Position numbers and translations under genes: made by a program. The notes under the pieces were generated by a model. That model worked only from the letters and a program-made list of their open reading frames with translations, was not told the origin of the DNA and made no database searches. This document shows positions 8,855-18,807 of a stretch of 64,000 nt of DNA, piece after piece. Origin of the DNA: Palsa-870 sp035937155 (GTDB lineage: Bacteria; Chloroflexota; Dormibacteria; Dormibacterales; Dormibacteraceae); the NCBI GenBank assembly GCA_035937155.1, contig DASYVJ010000099.1, positions 1 through 64,000 of the forward strand, read 5' to 3'. The stretch's first letter is position 1; every line of letters begins with the position of its first letter.

Positions 8855-9887
8855 GAAGGATCCCGTGGCCGGCGATCGCCGCTGCGACGTTGGCGCTCAT
8901 GGCTTGCGGCCAGGCGGTCAGCTCTGCTGCGCCGGCCGACGACCAGGCGTTGACCTTGCGCCTTGGGTACTTCCCCAACCTCACGCATGCGCCCGCTCTG
9001 GCGGGGCTCAAGAAGGGGTTTTTCGCCACGGCCCTTGGCAGCAAGGTCACGATAGAAACCCACACGTTCAACGCAGGTGGTGACGCCGTCATCGCGATCC
9101 TGTCGAACTCCATCGATGCCGCTTTCGTGGGCCCGAGCCCGACCACGAATGCCTTCGTTCAGTCTCATGGTCAGGCGATCCGCGTCATCGCCGGCGCAAC
9201 GTCAGGCGGTGCGCTGCTCGTGGTCAAGCCCAGCATCACCTCGATCTCGGGCCTGAAGGGCAAGAAGATCGCAGATCCGCAGCTTGGTGCTACCCAGGAC
9301 GTGGCGCTGAGGTGGTTCCTGAAGAGCAACGGTCTCAGCAGCGACACTGCGGGAGGAGGCGACGTCAGCGTCCTGCCGCAGGACAACGCCCAGACGCTGA
9401 CGGCCTTCAAGCAGGGCCAGATCGATGGCGCGTGGGTGCCGGAACCATGGGCGAGCCACCTGGTGGTCGAAGGCAAAGGCAAGGTGCTGGTCAATGAGAG
9501 TGACCTGTGGCCTCAAGGCAAGTTCGTGACCACGAACCTGATCGTCAGGACCGACTTCCTACAAGCCCATCCGAAGCGGATCAAAGCGTTGCTCGAGGGC
9601 CTGTATCAAGCCGTTGGCTATCTCAACTCCGACGCTAGCGAAGCGCAGGCGTTGACTAACGATACGGTCGCCGAGATCACCGGTAAGGCGCTTGCCCCCG
9701 GGGTTGTGGCAGCCGCGTGGCCACACCTCGCCTTCACGCTCGACCCGCTGCCGGCAACGCTGAAGGCGTCGGCGGATCACGCCCACAGCGTCGGCCTGTT
9801 GCCCAGCGTCGACCTCAAGGGCTTATACGACCTGACGCTCCTCAACCAGGTGCTCGCCGCGCACAACGAGCCCGCGGTGCACGGCCT

Positions 9888-9891
<4 letters not shown>
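8851..9891 (+). CDS. ABC transporter substrate-binding lipoprotein (SsuA/NrtA-like)
   Basis: A 346-residue periplasmic/extracytoplasmic binding protein. From GTG 8851 the protein starts with a signal peptide ending in a lipobox (LALMAC, Cys19), then RLGYFPNLTHAPALAGLKKG and a DGAWVPEPWA segment, all typical of the nitrate/sulfonate/taurine/bicarbonate binding family. GTG 8851 overlaps the cysH TGA; ATG 8815 and upstream starts would spoil the signal peptide. In this operon sulfate, a sulfonate or another sulfur oxyanion is the likely ligand, but no desulfonating monooxygenase is present, so the ligand is inferred only. Confidence 0.88.
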
Positions 9892-10668
<777 letters not shown>

Positions 10669-10688
<20 letters not shown>

Positions 10689-11535
10689 GCTGGCCGCTGG
10701 TCTCGCCACGGTGGACGAGGTTGAAACGGCGCCGCGCCCAGGCGGGCTTCCGCTGCGGCGTGTGTGGGCTGGGCTCTGGCCGAAGCTCGCGGCGGCTGCG
10801 TTGCTCCTTGCCGTGTGGCAGGCGGTGGTGTGGTCAGGCTGGAAGCCCGATTACGTTCTGCCTGGACCAGGGCCTGTCTTCAAACGGCTGGCTCAGGATT
10901 TCGCCAACATCAACTTCGACCTGGGCGTCGCGATCACGCTGCGACGCGCGCTCATCGGCTACGCGACCGCTGTGGCCATCGGCACCGTGCTTGGCATCAT
11001 GGTCGCGCGCGTTGCGGTGCTTCGCAAGGCCATCGGCTCAGCGATCCTCGGGCTGCAGTCGATGCCGTCGATCGCATGGTTCCCGCTGGCGATCCTCCTC
11101 TTCGGGCTCAACGAAACGGCGATCTTCTTTGTCGTCATTCTCGGCGCAGCCCCGGCGATCGCCGGTGGGTTGTTGAGCGGGGTCGACCACGTGCAGCCCA
11201 TCCTGGTTCGCGTAGGGCACGTTATGGGTGCTCGTGGCCTGAACCTCTACCGGTACGTCATTCTCCCCGCGGCGCTGCCTTCGTTCGTCGGCGGCCTCAA
11301 GCAGGGATGGGCTTTCGCATGGCGCAGCCTGATGGCCGGCGAGATCATCGGCATTGTCGGCCATCAACTGTCGCTGGGGCAGCAGATCCAGTTCGCTCGA
11401 GACTTTGCAGACGCTGAGCAGCTGCTCGCAATCATCGTCGTGATCTTCGTCATCGGAGTTGTGATCGATTCGCTCTTCGGCATCCTCGACCGGGGGATCA
11501 GGCGGCGATGGGGTCTTTTTGGAGAGGTCGCATGA
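10669..11535 (+). CDS. ABC transporter permease (SsuC-like)
   Basis: A 288-residue BPD_transp_1 permease with about six membrane segments after a 40-residue cytoplasmic N-terminus. The cytoplasmic EAA-like loop is in VRVGHVMGARGLNLYRYVILPAALP. It forms the membrane channel for the SsuA/SsuB-like partners encoded upstream. The start is not certain: GTG 10669, TTG 10672 and GTG 10678 all lie inside the end of the ATPase gene without a strong ribosome binding site. It overlaps the next gene by four bases (ATGA). Confidence 0.9.
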
Positions 11536-13178
11536 GCAAGGGTTTTGTCGTCTGGTTCACGGGCCTTTCCGGCGCCGGCAAATCAACGATCGCCAACGCG
11601 CTGAAGCCAGAGCTCGAGCGCCGTGGCCGCCACGTGGAGCTGCTCGACGGCGATGAGGTTCGGACGCACCTGTCGAAGGGATTGGGATTCTCGAAGGAAG
11701 ACCGCGACACCAACATCCGTCGGATCGGCTACGTGGCCAAACTGGTTTCACGCAGCGGAGGGGTCGCCATCACCGCGGCGATCTCGCCGTATCGCGAGGT
11801 GCGCGACGAGCTCCGCTCACAGACCCCCGGGTTCGTGGAGGTCTTCGTCCGGTGTCCCATCGACACGCTGGTTGACCGCGACACCAAGGGTCTGTACAAA
11901 AAAGCCATCGCGGGCGAGATCGCCAACTTCACGGGCGTGAACGATCCGTACGAGGAACCGCTGCACCCTGAAGTGGTCTGCGACACATCGCGCGAATCCC
12001 TGCAGCAGTCGCTGTCGAAAGTGATCGATGCGCTCGAGCGACTCGGCCATCTCGACCGTGAGGTGACGGAGAGGCTGCCCGAAGGTGACGAGCTCCAGGC
12101 TCTACGAGCCGAAGCACGCACGCTGCCTCGCCTGGAGGTCGGCCAGCGCGAGCTGTCGGACCTGTTCATGCTGGCCACCGGCGCCCTCGCCCCGTTGGAC
12201 TCGTTCATGGATCAGACGGACTACGAGTCGGTGGTCTCCACCGGCCGGCTCGCCAACGGGAATCCCTTAACCATCCCGATCGTGTTGCGCGCGGACGCGG
12301 CTCCGAGCGCGGAGCGGATCGCGCTGTTCATCGGCGACCAGTCTGTCGGCATCCTCGATGTCGCCTCGGCTTTCACGACATCACATGAGGTCGAGGCGCT
12401 CAGCGTCTACGGCACCGATGAGGACGCCCACCCGGGCGTGCGCGTGCTCAAGGACTCCGGCCGGTGGGCATTCGCCGGAGAGGTCACCGCACTGGCGCAC
12501 CCGACATCCGGATTCCCTGAATACGACCTCACGCCCACCCAGGTCAGGGCCATCAAGGCTGAACGCGGGTGGAAAACGATGATTGGCTTTCAGACGCGCA
12601 ACCCTGTGCACCGCGCCCATGAATACCTGCAGAAAGTTGCGCTCGAGATCGTGGACGGGCTGCTTCTGCATCCCCTGGTCGGTGAGACCAAGAGCGACGA
12701 CATCCCCGCGTCCGTTCGGATGAGCTGCTACGAAGAGCTGCTTCGCGGCTATTACCCGCCTGATCGAGCTCTCCTTGCCACCAACCCCGCGTGGATGCGC
12801 TACGCCGGCCCCAAAGAGGCGGTCTTCCACGCGATCGTGCGGCGGAACTATGGCTGCACTCACTTCATCGTGGGCCGGGACCATGCCGGCATCGGCAGCT
12901 ACTACGACACTTACGCAGCCCACCGGATCTTCGACCAGTACGCTCCCGGCGAGCTCGGGATCGAGATCCTCCGCTTCGAGCACACTTTCTACTGCTCGGC
13001 GTGCGGTGGGATGGCCTCAACCCGCACCTGTCCCCATCCGCCCGACCTGCATCGCACCCTGAGCGGGACCGCGGTCCGCAAGCTCCTGGCCGAGGGCAAG
13101 GATCTGCCGCCCGAGTTCACCCGCCCGGAGGTCGCTCGAGTTCTGCTCGAGGCGGCCAAAGAGGAAGCCACGGCTTGA
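11532..13178 (+). CDS. cysC-sat: Bifunctional APS kinase / ATP sulfurylase
   Basis: 548 residues. An N-terminal APS kinase domain (1-175) has Walker A GLSGAGKST at 11-19 and DGDEVRTHLS; a C-terminal sulfate adenylyltransferase (about 195-540) has QTRNPVHRAHEY near 354 and GRDHAG near 449. ATP sulfurylase makes APS for the upstream APS reductase; the kinase makes PAPS, which that reductase does not need, so PAPS may feed sulfotransferases. The kinase-first order is that of animal PAPS synthases and some bacteria. The gene overlaps both neighbours by four bases. Confidence 0.95.
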   Translation: MSKGFVVWFTGLSGAGKSTIANALKPELERRGRHVELLDGDEVRTHLSKGLGFSKEDRDTNIRRIGYVAKLVSRSGGVAITAAISPYREVRDELRSQTPGFVEVFVRCPIDTLVDRDTKGLYKKAIAGEIANFTGVNDPYEEPLHPEVVCDTSRESLQQSLSKVIDALERLGHLDREVTERLPEGDELQALRAEARTLPRLEVGQRELSDLFMLATGALAPLDSFMDQTDYESVVSTGRLANGNPLTIPIVLRADAAPSAERIALFIGDQSVGILDVASAFTTSHEVEALSVYGTDEDAHPGVRVLKDSGRWAFAGEVTALAHPTSGFPEYDLTPTQVRAIKAERGWKTMIGFQTRNPVHRAHEYLQKVALEIVDGLLLHPLVGETKSDDIPASVRMSCYEELLRGYYPPDRALLATNPAWMRYAGPKEAVFHAIVRRNYGCTHFIVGRDHAGIGSYYDTYAAHRIFDQYAPGELGIEILRFEHTFYCSACGGMASTRTCPHPPDLHRTLSGTAVRKLLAEGKDLPPEFTRPEVARVLLEAAKEEATA

Positions 13179-14509
13179 GGTACTACCCGGTCTTCATTGA
13201 CCTCGCTGAGGAGCTGTGCATCGTTTTGGGCGACGGGAAATTCGCCGTCGAAAAGGCCGCCGCCCTGCGTGAAGCTGGAGCGAATGTGCGCGTGATCTCT
13301 TCGCGCGACTACAGGCCGGGTGCGCTCGCGGGCGCGCGACTTGTGGTCGATGCGAGCGAGGATCCGGAGATCAACCGGCTCAGTTGGGAAGAGGCTGAGG
13401 CCGCGGGAATCCTCATCAACGTCGTGGACCGGCCGGCGCAGTGCCGCTTCATCGCACCCGCGATCGTGCGCCGCGACCCGCTGCTCGTCGCAGTCTCGAC
13501 CTCCGGCGAAAGCCCGTTTCTCGCCTCTGCGTTGAGGGCTCGTATCGAACGCTGGCTCGGGCTCGAGTGGGGTCCGTTCGTGGCCCTGGTCGGCAATGTG
13601 CGCAGGCAGCTGCGCGAGCGAACCGTGCCGATCACCGAGCAGACGCGCGTCTACCGCCGCATCGTCAACTCCGAGGTGCGCAACCTCCTCCTGCGCGGCC
13701 GGCCCGACGACGCCGCGCACCTGGCCGTTGCGATCGGGCAGTCGAGCGCGAGCGGCGCAGGCCGCGTCGCACTCGTCGGCGCCGGGCCGGGTGATCCCGA
13801 CCTGCTCACCTTCAAGGCGCGCGAGCTGCTCGCGGACGCCGACTACGTGCTGCACGACGCTCTCATCGCGCCCGAGACGCTCGCCCTGTGCGGTCCGGAT
13901 ACGCGGCTCGAGGACGTCGGCAAGCGTGCTGGGCTCGAGAACCCAACACAGGAAACCATCACCGCGCGGCTGATCGAGCTGGCGCGGTCGGGCCACGCGG
14001 TGGTGAGATTGAAAGGCGGCGATCCCTTCGTTTTCGGTCGAGGCGGGGAAGAGCTGGCGGAGCTCGTCCATGCAGGAATAGAGGTCGTTGTCGTCCCTGG
14101 TGTGTCGGCAGCGCTGGCAGCGCCAGCCGCCGCGGGCATTCCGGTCACACTGCGCGGTGTCGCGTCGTCATTTGCCGTCACAACCGCACAGGGTGCCGCG
14201 TCGCTCGACCGCCTTCATGACCTCGCTCTCGCAGCCGACACGCTCGTGGTGATGATGCCGAGATCAAACCTCGCCGAGGTGACGGCCGTGTTGGCACGTG
14301 CCGTGGGCGGCTCGCGCCCGGCGGCCGTGATCAGCAACGCGACGCTGGCGAACCAGCAGAGCATCTCGGGACCGCTGGAGCGGATTGCGCGACTTGCCGA
14401 CCAGGCCGCGATCGGCACACCGGCCACCCTGGTCGTCGGCGACGTGGTCGCGGCCGCGCCGGTTCTGTCGGTGCTGCCAAACTCGTCTGTGGATGGTGGG
14501 TTCGGCTAA
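13175..14509 (+). CDS. cysG: Siroheme synthase (precorrin-2 dehydrogenase/ferrochelatase + uroporphyrinogen-III methyltransferase)
   Basis: 444 residues. The N-terminal part (1-200) is the precorrin-2 dehydrogenase/sirohydrochlorin ferrochelatase domain (YYPVFIDL, LGDGKFAVEKAAALREAGA, then VVDRPAQCRFIAPA and VAVSTSGESP). The C-terminal half is a SUMT domain (VGAGPGDPDLLTFKA near 203, LKGGDPFVFGRGGEE near 279). Together they turn uroporphyrinogen III into siroheme, the cofactor of the sulfite reductase encoded at the head of this run. The start is TTG 13175, overlapping the TGA of cysC-sat, with GAGGAA at 13161-13166 as ribosome binding site. The long upstream in-frame extension overlaps cysC-sat and is not coding. 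Confidence 0.93.
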   Translation: MRYYPVFIDLAEELCIVLGDGKFAVEKAAALREAGANVRVISSRDYRPGALAGARLVVDASEDPEINRLSWEEAEAAGILINVVDRPAQCRFIAPAIVRRDPLLVAVSTSGESPFLASALRARIERWLGLEWGPFVALVGNVRRQLRERTVPITEQTRVYRRIVNSEVRNLLLRGRPDDAAHLAVAIGQSSASGAGRVALVGAGPGDPDLLTFKARELLADADYVLHDALIAPETLALCGPDTRLEDVGKRAGLENPTQETITARLIELARSGHAVVRLKGGDPFVFGRGGEELAELVHAGIEVVVVPGVSAALAAPAAAGIPVTLRGVASSFAVTTAQGAASLDRLHDLALAADTLVVMMPRSNLAEVTAVLARAVGGSRPAAVISNATLANQQSISGPLERIARLADQAAIGTPATLVVGDVVAAAPVLSVLPNSSVDGGFG

Positions 14510-15392
14510 ACCGATTCGACTGGGCACTCGTGGGTCGAGGCTTGCGCTCGTCCAGAGCGAACTGGTCGCGGAGCGCCTGCGTGAGGCAGGCCATGACGTT
14601 GAGCTCGTGCCGATCGTGACCGAGGGCGACATCCGGCCCATCGACATGTCGCCAGGTGAGGGCGTTTTTGTCGCCGCCATCGCGCGAGCCCTGCTCGCCG
14701 GCGAGGTGGACATCGCCGTTCACAGCGCAAAGGACGTCCCGCTGGAAGAGGAGCCTGGTCTCTTCATCGCGGCCTATCCAGAACGTGCGGACGCGCGCGA
14801 CGTTCTGATCACGCGCAGCGGGCGCGAATCCCTCGATTCGCTGGCTCGCGGCGCGATCGTCGGCACCGACAGCCCAAGGCGAACGGGATTCCTGCTGGCC
14901 GCCCGGCCGGATTTGAAGGTCGTTCCACTGCACGGCAACGTCGAGACGCGGCTCAGGCGCCTCGACGAGGGCGTCGCCGACGCGCTGGTGCTGGCCGCCG
15001 CCGGCATCGACCGGCTCGGCAAGAGTGCGCGGATCGACCTGCGCTTGACGCCTGAAATGGTCGCCCCTGCTCCGGGCCAGGGTGCGCTGGCGGTGCAGGT
15101 CCGAAGGGCTGACGCCCGGCTCGTCGAGCTCGTGTCCGCGATCGACGACGAAGACGTAAGGAGCGCGGTCGAAGCCGAACGTGAGGTGTTGAAGGCGACC
15201 GGCGGCACATGTCGAGCCCCGGTCGGAGCTCTGGCGTTGGTCGCCGGCGATTCATTCACGCTGCTGGCCGCGGGCGTCAATAGCGATGGAACGGGCAAGC
15301 TCGTCGAACGTGCAGACGGCAAACGAGCGGATGCTTCCGCCGTCGCGGCCGGCCTGGGCAGGCGGCTCGTGGCGAAGGTGGCGCTGCGTTGA
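14493..15392 (+). CDS. hemC: Porphobilinogen deaminase (hydroxymethylbilane synthase)
   Basis: 299 residues joining four porphobilinogens into hydroxymethylbilane. Diagnostic segments are LGTRGSRLALVQSE at the N-terminus, VHSAKDVP, GTDSPRR, LHGNVETRLRRLDEG and the dipyrromethane-cofactor cysteine Cys240 in TGGTCRAPVG. ATG 14493 overlaps the siroheme synthase gene by 17 bases; GTG 14496 is an alternative. It supplies both the siroheme and heme branches. Confidence 0.95.
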   Translation: MVGSAKPIRLGTRGSRLALVQSELVAERLREAGHDVELVPIVTEGDIRPIDMSPGEGVFVAAIARALLAGEVDIAVHSAKDVPLEEEPGLFIAAYPERADARDVLITRSGRESLDSLARGAIVGTDSPRRTGFLLAARPDLKVVPLHGNVETRLRRLDEGVADALVLAAAGIDRLGKSARIDLRLTPEMVAPAPGQGALAVQVRRADARLVELVSAIDDEDVRSAVEAEREVLKATGGTCRAPVGALALVAGDSFTLLAAGVNSDGTGKLVERADGKRADASAVAAGLGRRLVAKVALR

Positions 15393-16096
15393 TCGCGCTG
15401 CTCGTCACGCGTCCCGGGGGCGAGTCAGACCCGCTCGTGCAAGCGTTGCGGCAGCGAGGTTACCGCGTGCATGCGGTGCCGACGATGGAGACGGAGCGCG
15501 TGGACTTCAGCCCCCGTTCGCTGGCGGCGAGTGACTGGATCGTGCTCACGAGCGCGCAAGGCGTGCACGCGCTGGCCGACCTGCCGGCCGGTCCGAAATA
15601 TGCTGCGGTCGGGCCTGAGACGGCGCGAGCTCTGCGCGCCCGGGGCGTCGAACCGGCGCACGTGCCTGCTCGTGCTGATGGGGCGGACCTCGGAGAAACA
15701 CTGCCCGACGTGGACGGCAAGCGCGTCGCCTTGGTAAGAGCATCGGCCGCCGGCACCGATCTCCCCGACACCTTGCGTCGGCGCGGCGCCACCGTCGAAG
15801 AGATCACCGCCTACCGCACGGTCGAGGGACCGGCTGCTTCGGCGGAGCAGCTGCGTATGGCGCTGATCGATCCCGACCTGGGCGCAGTGGTGTTTGCCTC
15901 CGGTTCCGCCGTGAGGGGATTCGTCGACCTGGGCGGCAGCGCCCGACCCCCGGCCATCACGATCGGACCTCGCACCAGCGCGAGTGCGCGCGACCTTGGC
16001 TTCCAGGTGCTCGCGGAGGCCGGTACGCAAAGCGTCGCAGGCCTTGCCAACGCAGTGCTGCGTGCCCTGCCTCTGGAGGTGCAGAACAGTGCGTGA
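15389..16096 (+). CDS. hemD: Uroporphyrinogen-III synthase
   Basis: 235 residues of the weakly conserved HemD fold. Recognised by the N-terminal VTRPGGESDPL, the DWIVLTSAQGVHAL stretch, AAVGPETARALRARGV and the C-terminal VVFASGSAVRGF and ITIGPRTSASARDLG segments, and by its position between hemC and hemB. It closes and flips ring D of hydroxymethylbilane. TTG 15389 overlaps the hemC TGA by four bases. Confidence 0.9.
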   Translation: MIALLVTRPGGESDPLVQALRQRGYRVHAVPTMETERVDFSPRSLAASDWIVLTSAQGVHALADLPAGPKYAAVGPETARALRARGVEPAHVPARADGADLGETLPDVDGKRVALVRASAAGTDLPDTLRRRGATVEEITAYRTVEGPAASAEQLRMALIDPDLGAVVFASGSAVRGFVDLGGSARPPAITIGPRTSASARDLGFQVLAEAGTQSVAGLANAVLRALPLEVQNSA

Positions 16097-17099
16097 AGTG
16101 CTTCGCACCCGCACGGTGACAGTTCCCGGGGCCGACCGGCCGCGCCGCCTGCGCTCCAACCCCGCGCTACGGGCGCTTGTGAGAGAGACGCGGCTGCATC
16201 CAGCCCAGCTCGTGGCGCCGATCTTCGTCGTGTCCGGCCGGAGACGGCGCGAGGAGATCGCGTCGCTCAAAGGTCATGCCCGCATCAGCCCCGATCTCGC
16301 GCTCGCGGAGGCCGAGCGGTTGGCGGGCATTGGCGTCGGAGGTGTCTTGCTGTTCGGCATACCGGATGCCAAGGACGCGCGAGGCGAGGCCGCGGCCGAC
16401 GAAAACGGTCCGGTTCCGGAAACGCTGCGCATGCTCAAAGCTGCGAAGCTGCCGCTCGCGCTGGCTGCCGACGTCTGCCTGTGTGAGTACACGACCCACG
16501 GGCACTGCGGAATCCTCGACGGCGACCACATCGACAACGACGCTACGCTGCCGCTGCTGGCGGAGGCCGCCATCGCGTACGCGGAATCCGGAGCCGACGT
16601 CGTGGCGCCCAGCGCGATGATGGACGGGCAGGTGGCTGCCCTGCGGTCGGGGCTCGACGGAGCGGGATTCGCGGACACGGCGATCATCGCTTACGCCTCG
16701 AAGCATGCATCCGTCCTCTACGGTCCATTCAGGGAAGCCGCGGGCTCGACGCCAAGCTTTGGCGATCGCAAGTCGTACCAGATGGATCCCGCCAACGGTC
16801 GCGAGGCGATGCGAGAGCTGAAGCTGGACGCACGCGAGGGCGCCGACATCTTGATGGTCAAGCCGGCGATCACATCGCTCGATCTGCTCGCGCGCGCGCG
16901 CGATCGTTTTGACATGCCGCTTGCCGCGTACCAGGTGAGCGGTGAGGCGGCGATGATCGAAGCTGCCGCAGAGCGGGGTTGGATCGACCGGCGCGGAGCC
17001 GTCCTCGAATCGCTGACCTCGATCGCGCGCGCCGGAGCGCACATCATCGTCACCTACTTCGCGGCAGATGTGGCGGCTTGGCTGAACGAGACCAGATGA
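16089..17099 (+). CDS. hemB: Delta-aminolevulinic acid dehydratase (porphobilinogen synthase)
   Basis: 336 residues. The zinc-binding cysteine set Cys130, Cys132 and Cys140 (DVCLCEYTTHGHCG) shows a zinc-dependent enzyme, and the two active-site lysines lie in AYASKHASV (about 204) and LMVKPAITS (about 257). It condenses two 5-aminolevulinates into porphobilinogen. GTG 16089 overlaps the end of hemD by eight bases; GTG 16098 is possible. No hemA or hemL gene is in view, so aminolevulinate synthesis is encoded elsewhere. Confidence 0.95.
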   Translation: MREVLRTRTVTVPGADRPRRLRSNPALRALVRETRLHPAQLVAPIFVVSGRRRREEIASLKGHARISPDLALAEAERLAGIGVGGVLLFGIPDAKDARGEAAADENGPVPETLRMLKAAKLPLALAADVCLCEYTTHGHCGILDGDHIDNDATLPLLAEAAIAYAESGADVVAPSAMMDGQVAALRSGLDGAGFADTAIIAYASKHASVLYGPFREAAGSTPSFGDRKSYQMDPANGREAMRELKLDAREGADILMVKPAITSLDLLARARDRFDMPLAAYQVSGEAAMIEAAAERGWIDRRGAVLESLTSIARAGAHIIVTYFAADVAAWLNETR

Positions 17100-17782
17100 G
17101 CGACAACCAGTTCGTGCACGCGCTCGCGCTCGGGCTCGATCCCGCGTGGCGGCGACTTCCGTCCGCCGAACGCTGCCAGACCGCAGACGAGCTGATCGCA
17201 GCCGTTCGCGAGGAATCAGCGGTCCGGACCCACTGCTACTCGATGGTCGGTCTGCAGCCCGGGGCCGACCTGCTTCTCTGGAGCCTCGGGCCGAGCCTGG
17301 AATCCCTTGAGGAGGTTTCGGCGAGGGTGCTGCGGACAGGGTTAGGGAGATGGATGAACGTCAAGGAGAGCTTTCTCGGCGTGATCCAGGCTTCGCAGTA
17401 CGTCAAGAAGCCCACGCCGCAGGAGCAATCGCTCTTCAGCGGAGAGCGGTCGCGCTATCTCATCGTGTACCCGTTCACCAAGAGCGCGGAATGGTACCTA
17501 CTTGATCATGAGGAGCGGCAGCGGGTCATGAACGGGCACATGCGCGTAGGCCATGGCTTTCCAGAGGTTCGCCAGCTCCTGGCCAACAGCTTCGGCCTGG
17601 ACGATATGGATTTCCTGGTCGCATACGAGACGGATGACCTCCCGAAGTTCAGCGAGCTTGTCCGCGCGCTGCGGGGCACGGAAAGCCGCCGGTCGACCGT
17701 GCGAGACACGCCCATCCTGACGGGAATTCACCGGCCGATCGAGCAGATCACCGAGCTGCTGGGCGCGAACAGCTCGACGTGA
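17096..17782 (+). CDS. hemQ: Coproheme decarboxylase (HemQ/ChdC, chlorite dismutase family)
   Basis: 228 residues of the chlorite dismutase-like fold. The proximal heme ligand is His153 (MRVGHGFPEV), and YLIVYPFTKSAEWY holds the reactive Tyr125 with Lys129, Trp133, as in peroxide-dependent coproheme decarboxylases. The distal arginine of true chlorite dismutases is not evident, so HemQ is the better call. It converts coproheme to heme b as the last step of the coproporphyrin-dependent route. ATG 17096 overlaps the hemB TGA (ATGA). Confidence 0.9.
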   Translation: MSDNQFVHALALGLDPAWRRLPSAERCQTADELIAAVREESAVRTHCYSMVGLQPGADLLLWSLGPSLESLEEVSARVLRTGLGRWMNVKESFLGVIQASQYVKKPTPQEQSLFSGERSRYLIVYPFTKSAEWYLLDHEERQRVMNGHMRVGHGFPEVRQLLANSFGLDDMDFLVAYETDDLPKFSELVRALRGTESRRSTVRDTPILTGIHRPIEQITELLGANSST

Positions 17783-18807
17783 GCCGTTTCCTCGACGCCG
17801 CGAGGCACCGTCCGGTGGACGTCACACCCGTGTGGCTCATGCGCCAGGCCGGTCGTTCGCTGCCTGAGTATCGAAAGCTTCGCGAGCGCTGGACGCTTGT
17901 CGACATCGTCGCCCAGCCTGAGCTTTGCGCCGAGGTGACGCTGCAGCCCGTTCGCCGTCTGGGTGTCGACGCCGCCGTGATGTTCGCCGACATCATGCTG
18001 CCGCTACGCGGCATGGGCGTGGAGTTCGATCTGGTGGAGAACGTCGGGCCCGTCATTGCGCGACCGATCGCATCGGCGGCTGACGTCGAGCGGCTCGTCG
18101 TGCCGCCCGGCGAGGCGGCGGCGCCTCAGGTCATCACCGCCGTGCGCCAGGTTGTGGCCGAGTCTCCGGTGCCGGTGATCGCATTTTCGGGCGCTCCATT
18201 CACGCTGGCGAGCTACCTGATCGAGGGCAGGCCGAGCCGTGACTTCGCCCGTGTGAAGGCGTTTATGTACACGGAGCCGGAGACGTTCGACAAGCTGCTC
18301 GACAAGCTGTCGGCCACGATGGCCGGCTATCTCCGAGCGCAAGTCGCCGCGGGCGCGCACGCGGTCCAGCTCTTCGACTCGTGGGTGGGCGCGCTGGCCG
18401 TCGAAGACTATGTCGACAGGGTCCTCCCGCATACCAGGTCGATCTTCGACACGCTGAAATCGCTGGACGTGCCGCGCATTCATTTCGGAACGGACACGGC
18501 CGGCCTGCTCGAGTCCATCGCGTCGACCGGCCCGGACGTCGTGTCTCTCGACTGGCGAGTGCCGCTAGACGACGGCTGGAAGCGGGTCGGCCACGACCGA
18601 GGGATTCAGGGCAACCTCGATCCCGCAGTGCTCCTCGGTCCGGCCGAGCTGGTCCGCGAACGCGCGCGCGACGTGCTTCGCCGCGCCGCCGGCAGGCCGG
18701 GTCACATCTTCAATCTCGGACACGGGGTGCTGCCATCGACGCCGCTCGAGAACCTGCAGCTCCTCGTCGAAACCGTCCATGAGTGGCAGGTCGCGCGTGT
18801 CGGATGA
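17779..18807 (+). CDS. hemE: Uroporphyrinogen decarboxylase
   Basis: 342 residues, full length for HemE, with the signature VTPVWLMRQAGRSLPEYR (residues about 15-32), the catalytic aspartate region VMFADIMLP, and IQGNLDP and HGVLPSTPLEN near the C-terminus. It decarboxylates the four acetate side chains of uroporphyrinogen III to coproporphyrinogen III. GTG 17779 overlaps the hemQ TGA by four bases. Confidence 0.96.
   Translation: MSRFLDAARHRPVDVTPVWLMRQAGRSLPEYRKLRERWTLVDIVAQPELCAEVTLQPVRRLGVDAAVMFADIMLPLRGMGVEFDLVENVGPVIARPIASAADVERLVVPPGEAAAPQVITAVRQVVAESPVPVIAFSGAPFTLASYLIEGRPSRDFARVKAFMYTEPETFDKLLDKLSATMAGYLRAQVAAGAHAVQLFDSWVGALAVEDYVDRVLPHTRSIFDTLKSLDVPRIHFGTDTAGLLESIASTGPDVVSLDWRVPLDDGWKRVGHDRGIQGNLDPAVLLGPAELVRERARDVLRRAAGRPGHIFNLGHGVLPSTPLENLQLLVETVHEWQVARVG

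Noticed and set aside
12791..13174. N-terminal extension of the siroheme synthase frame
   Set aside because: Lies inside cysC-sat in another frame; TTG 13175 with a ribosome binding site starts the real protein.
17096..17782. True chlorite dismutase
   Set aside because: Location inside a heme operon and residues of the coproheme decarboxylase type.
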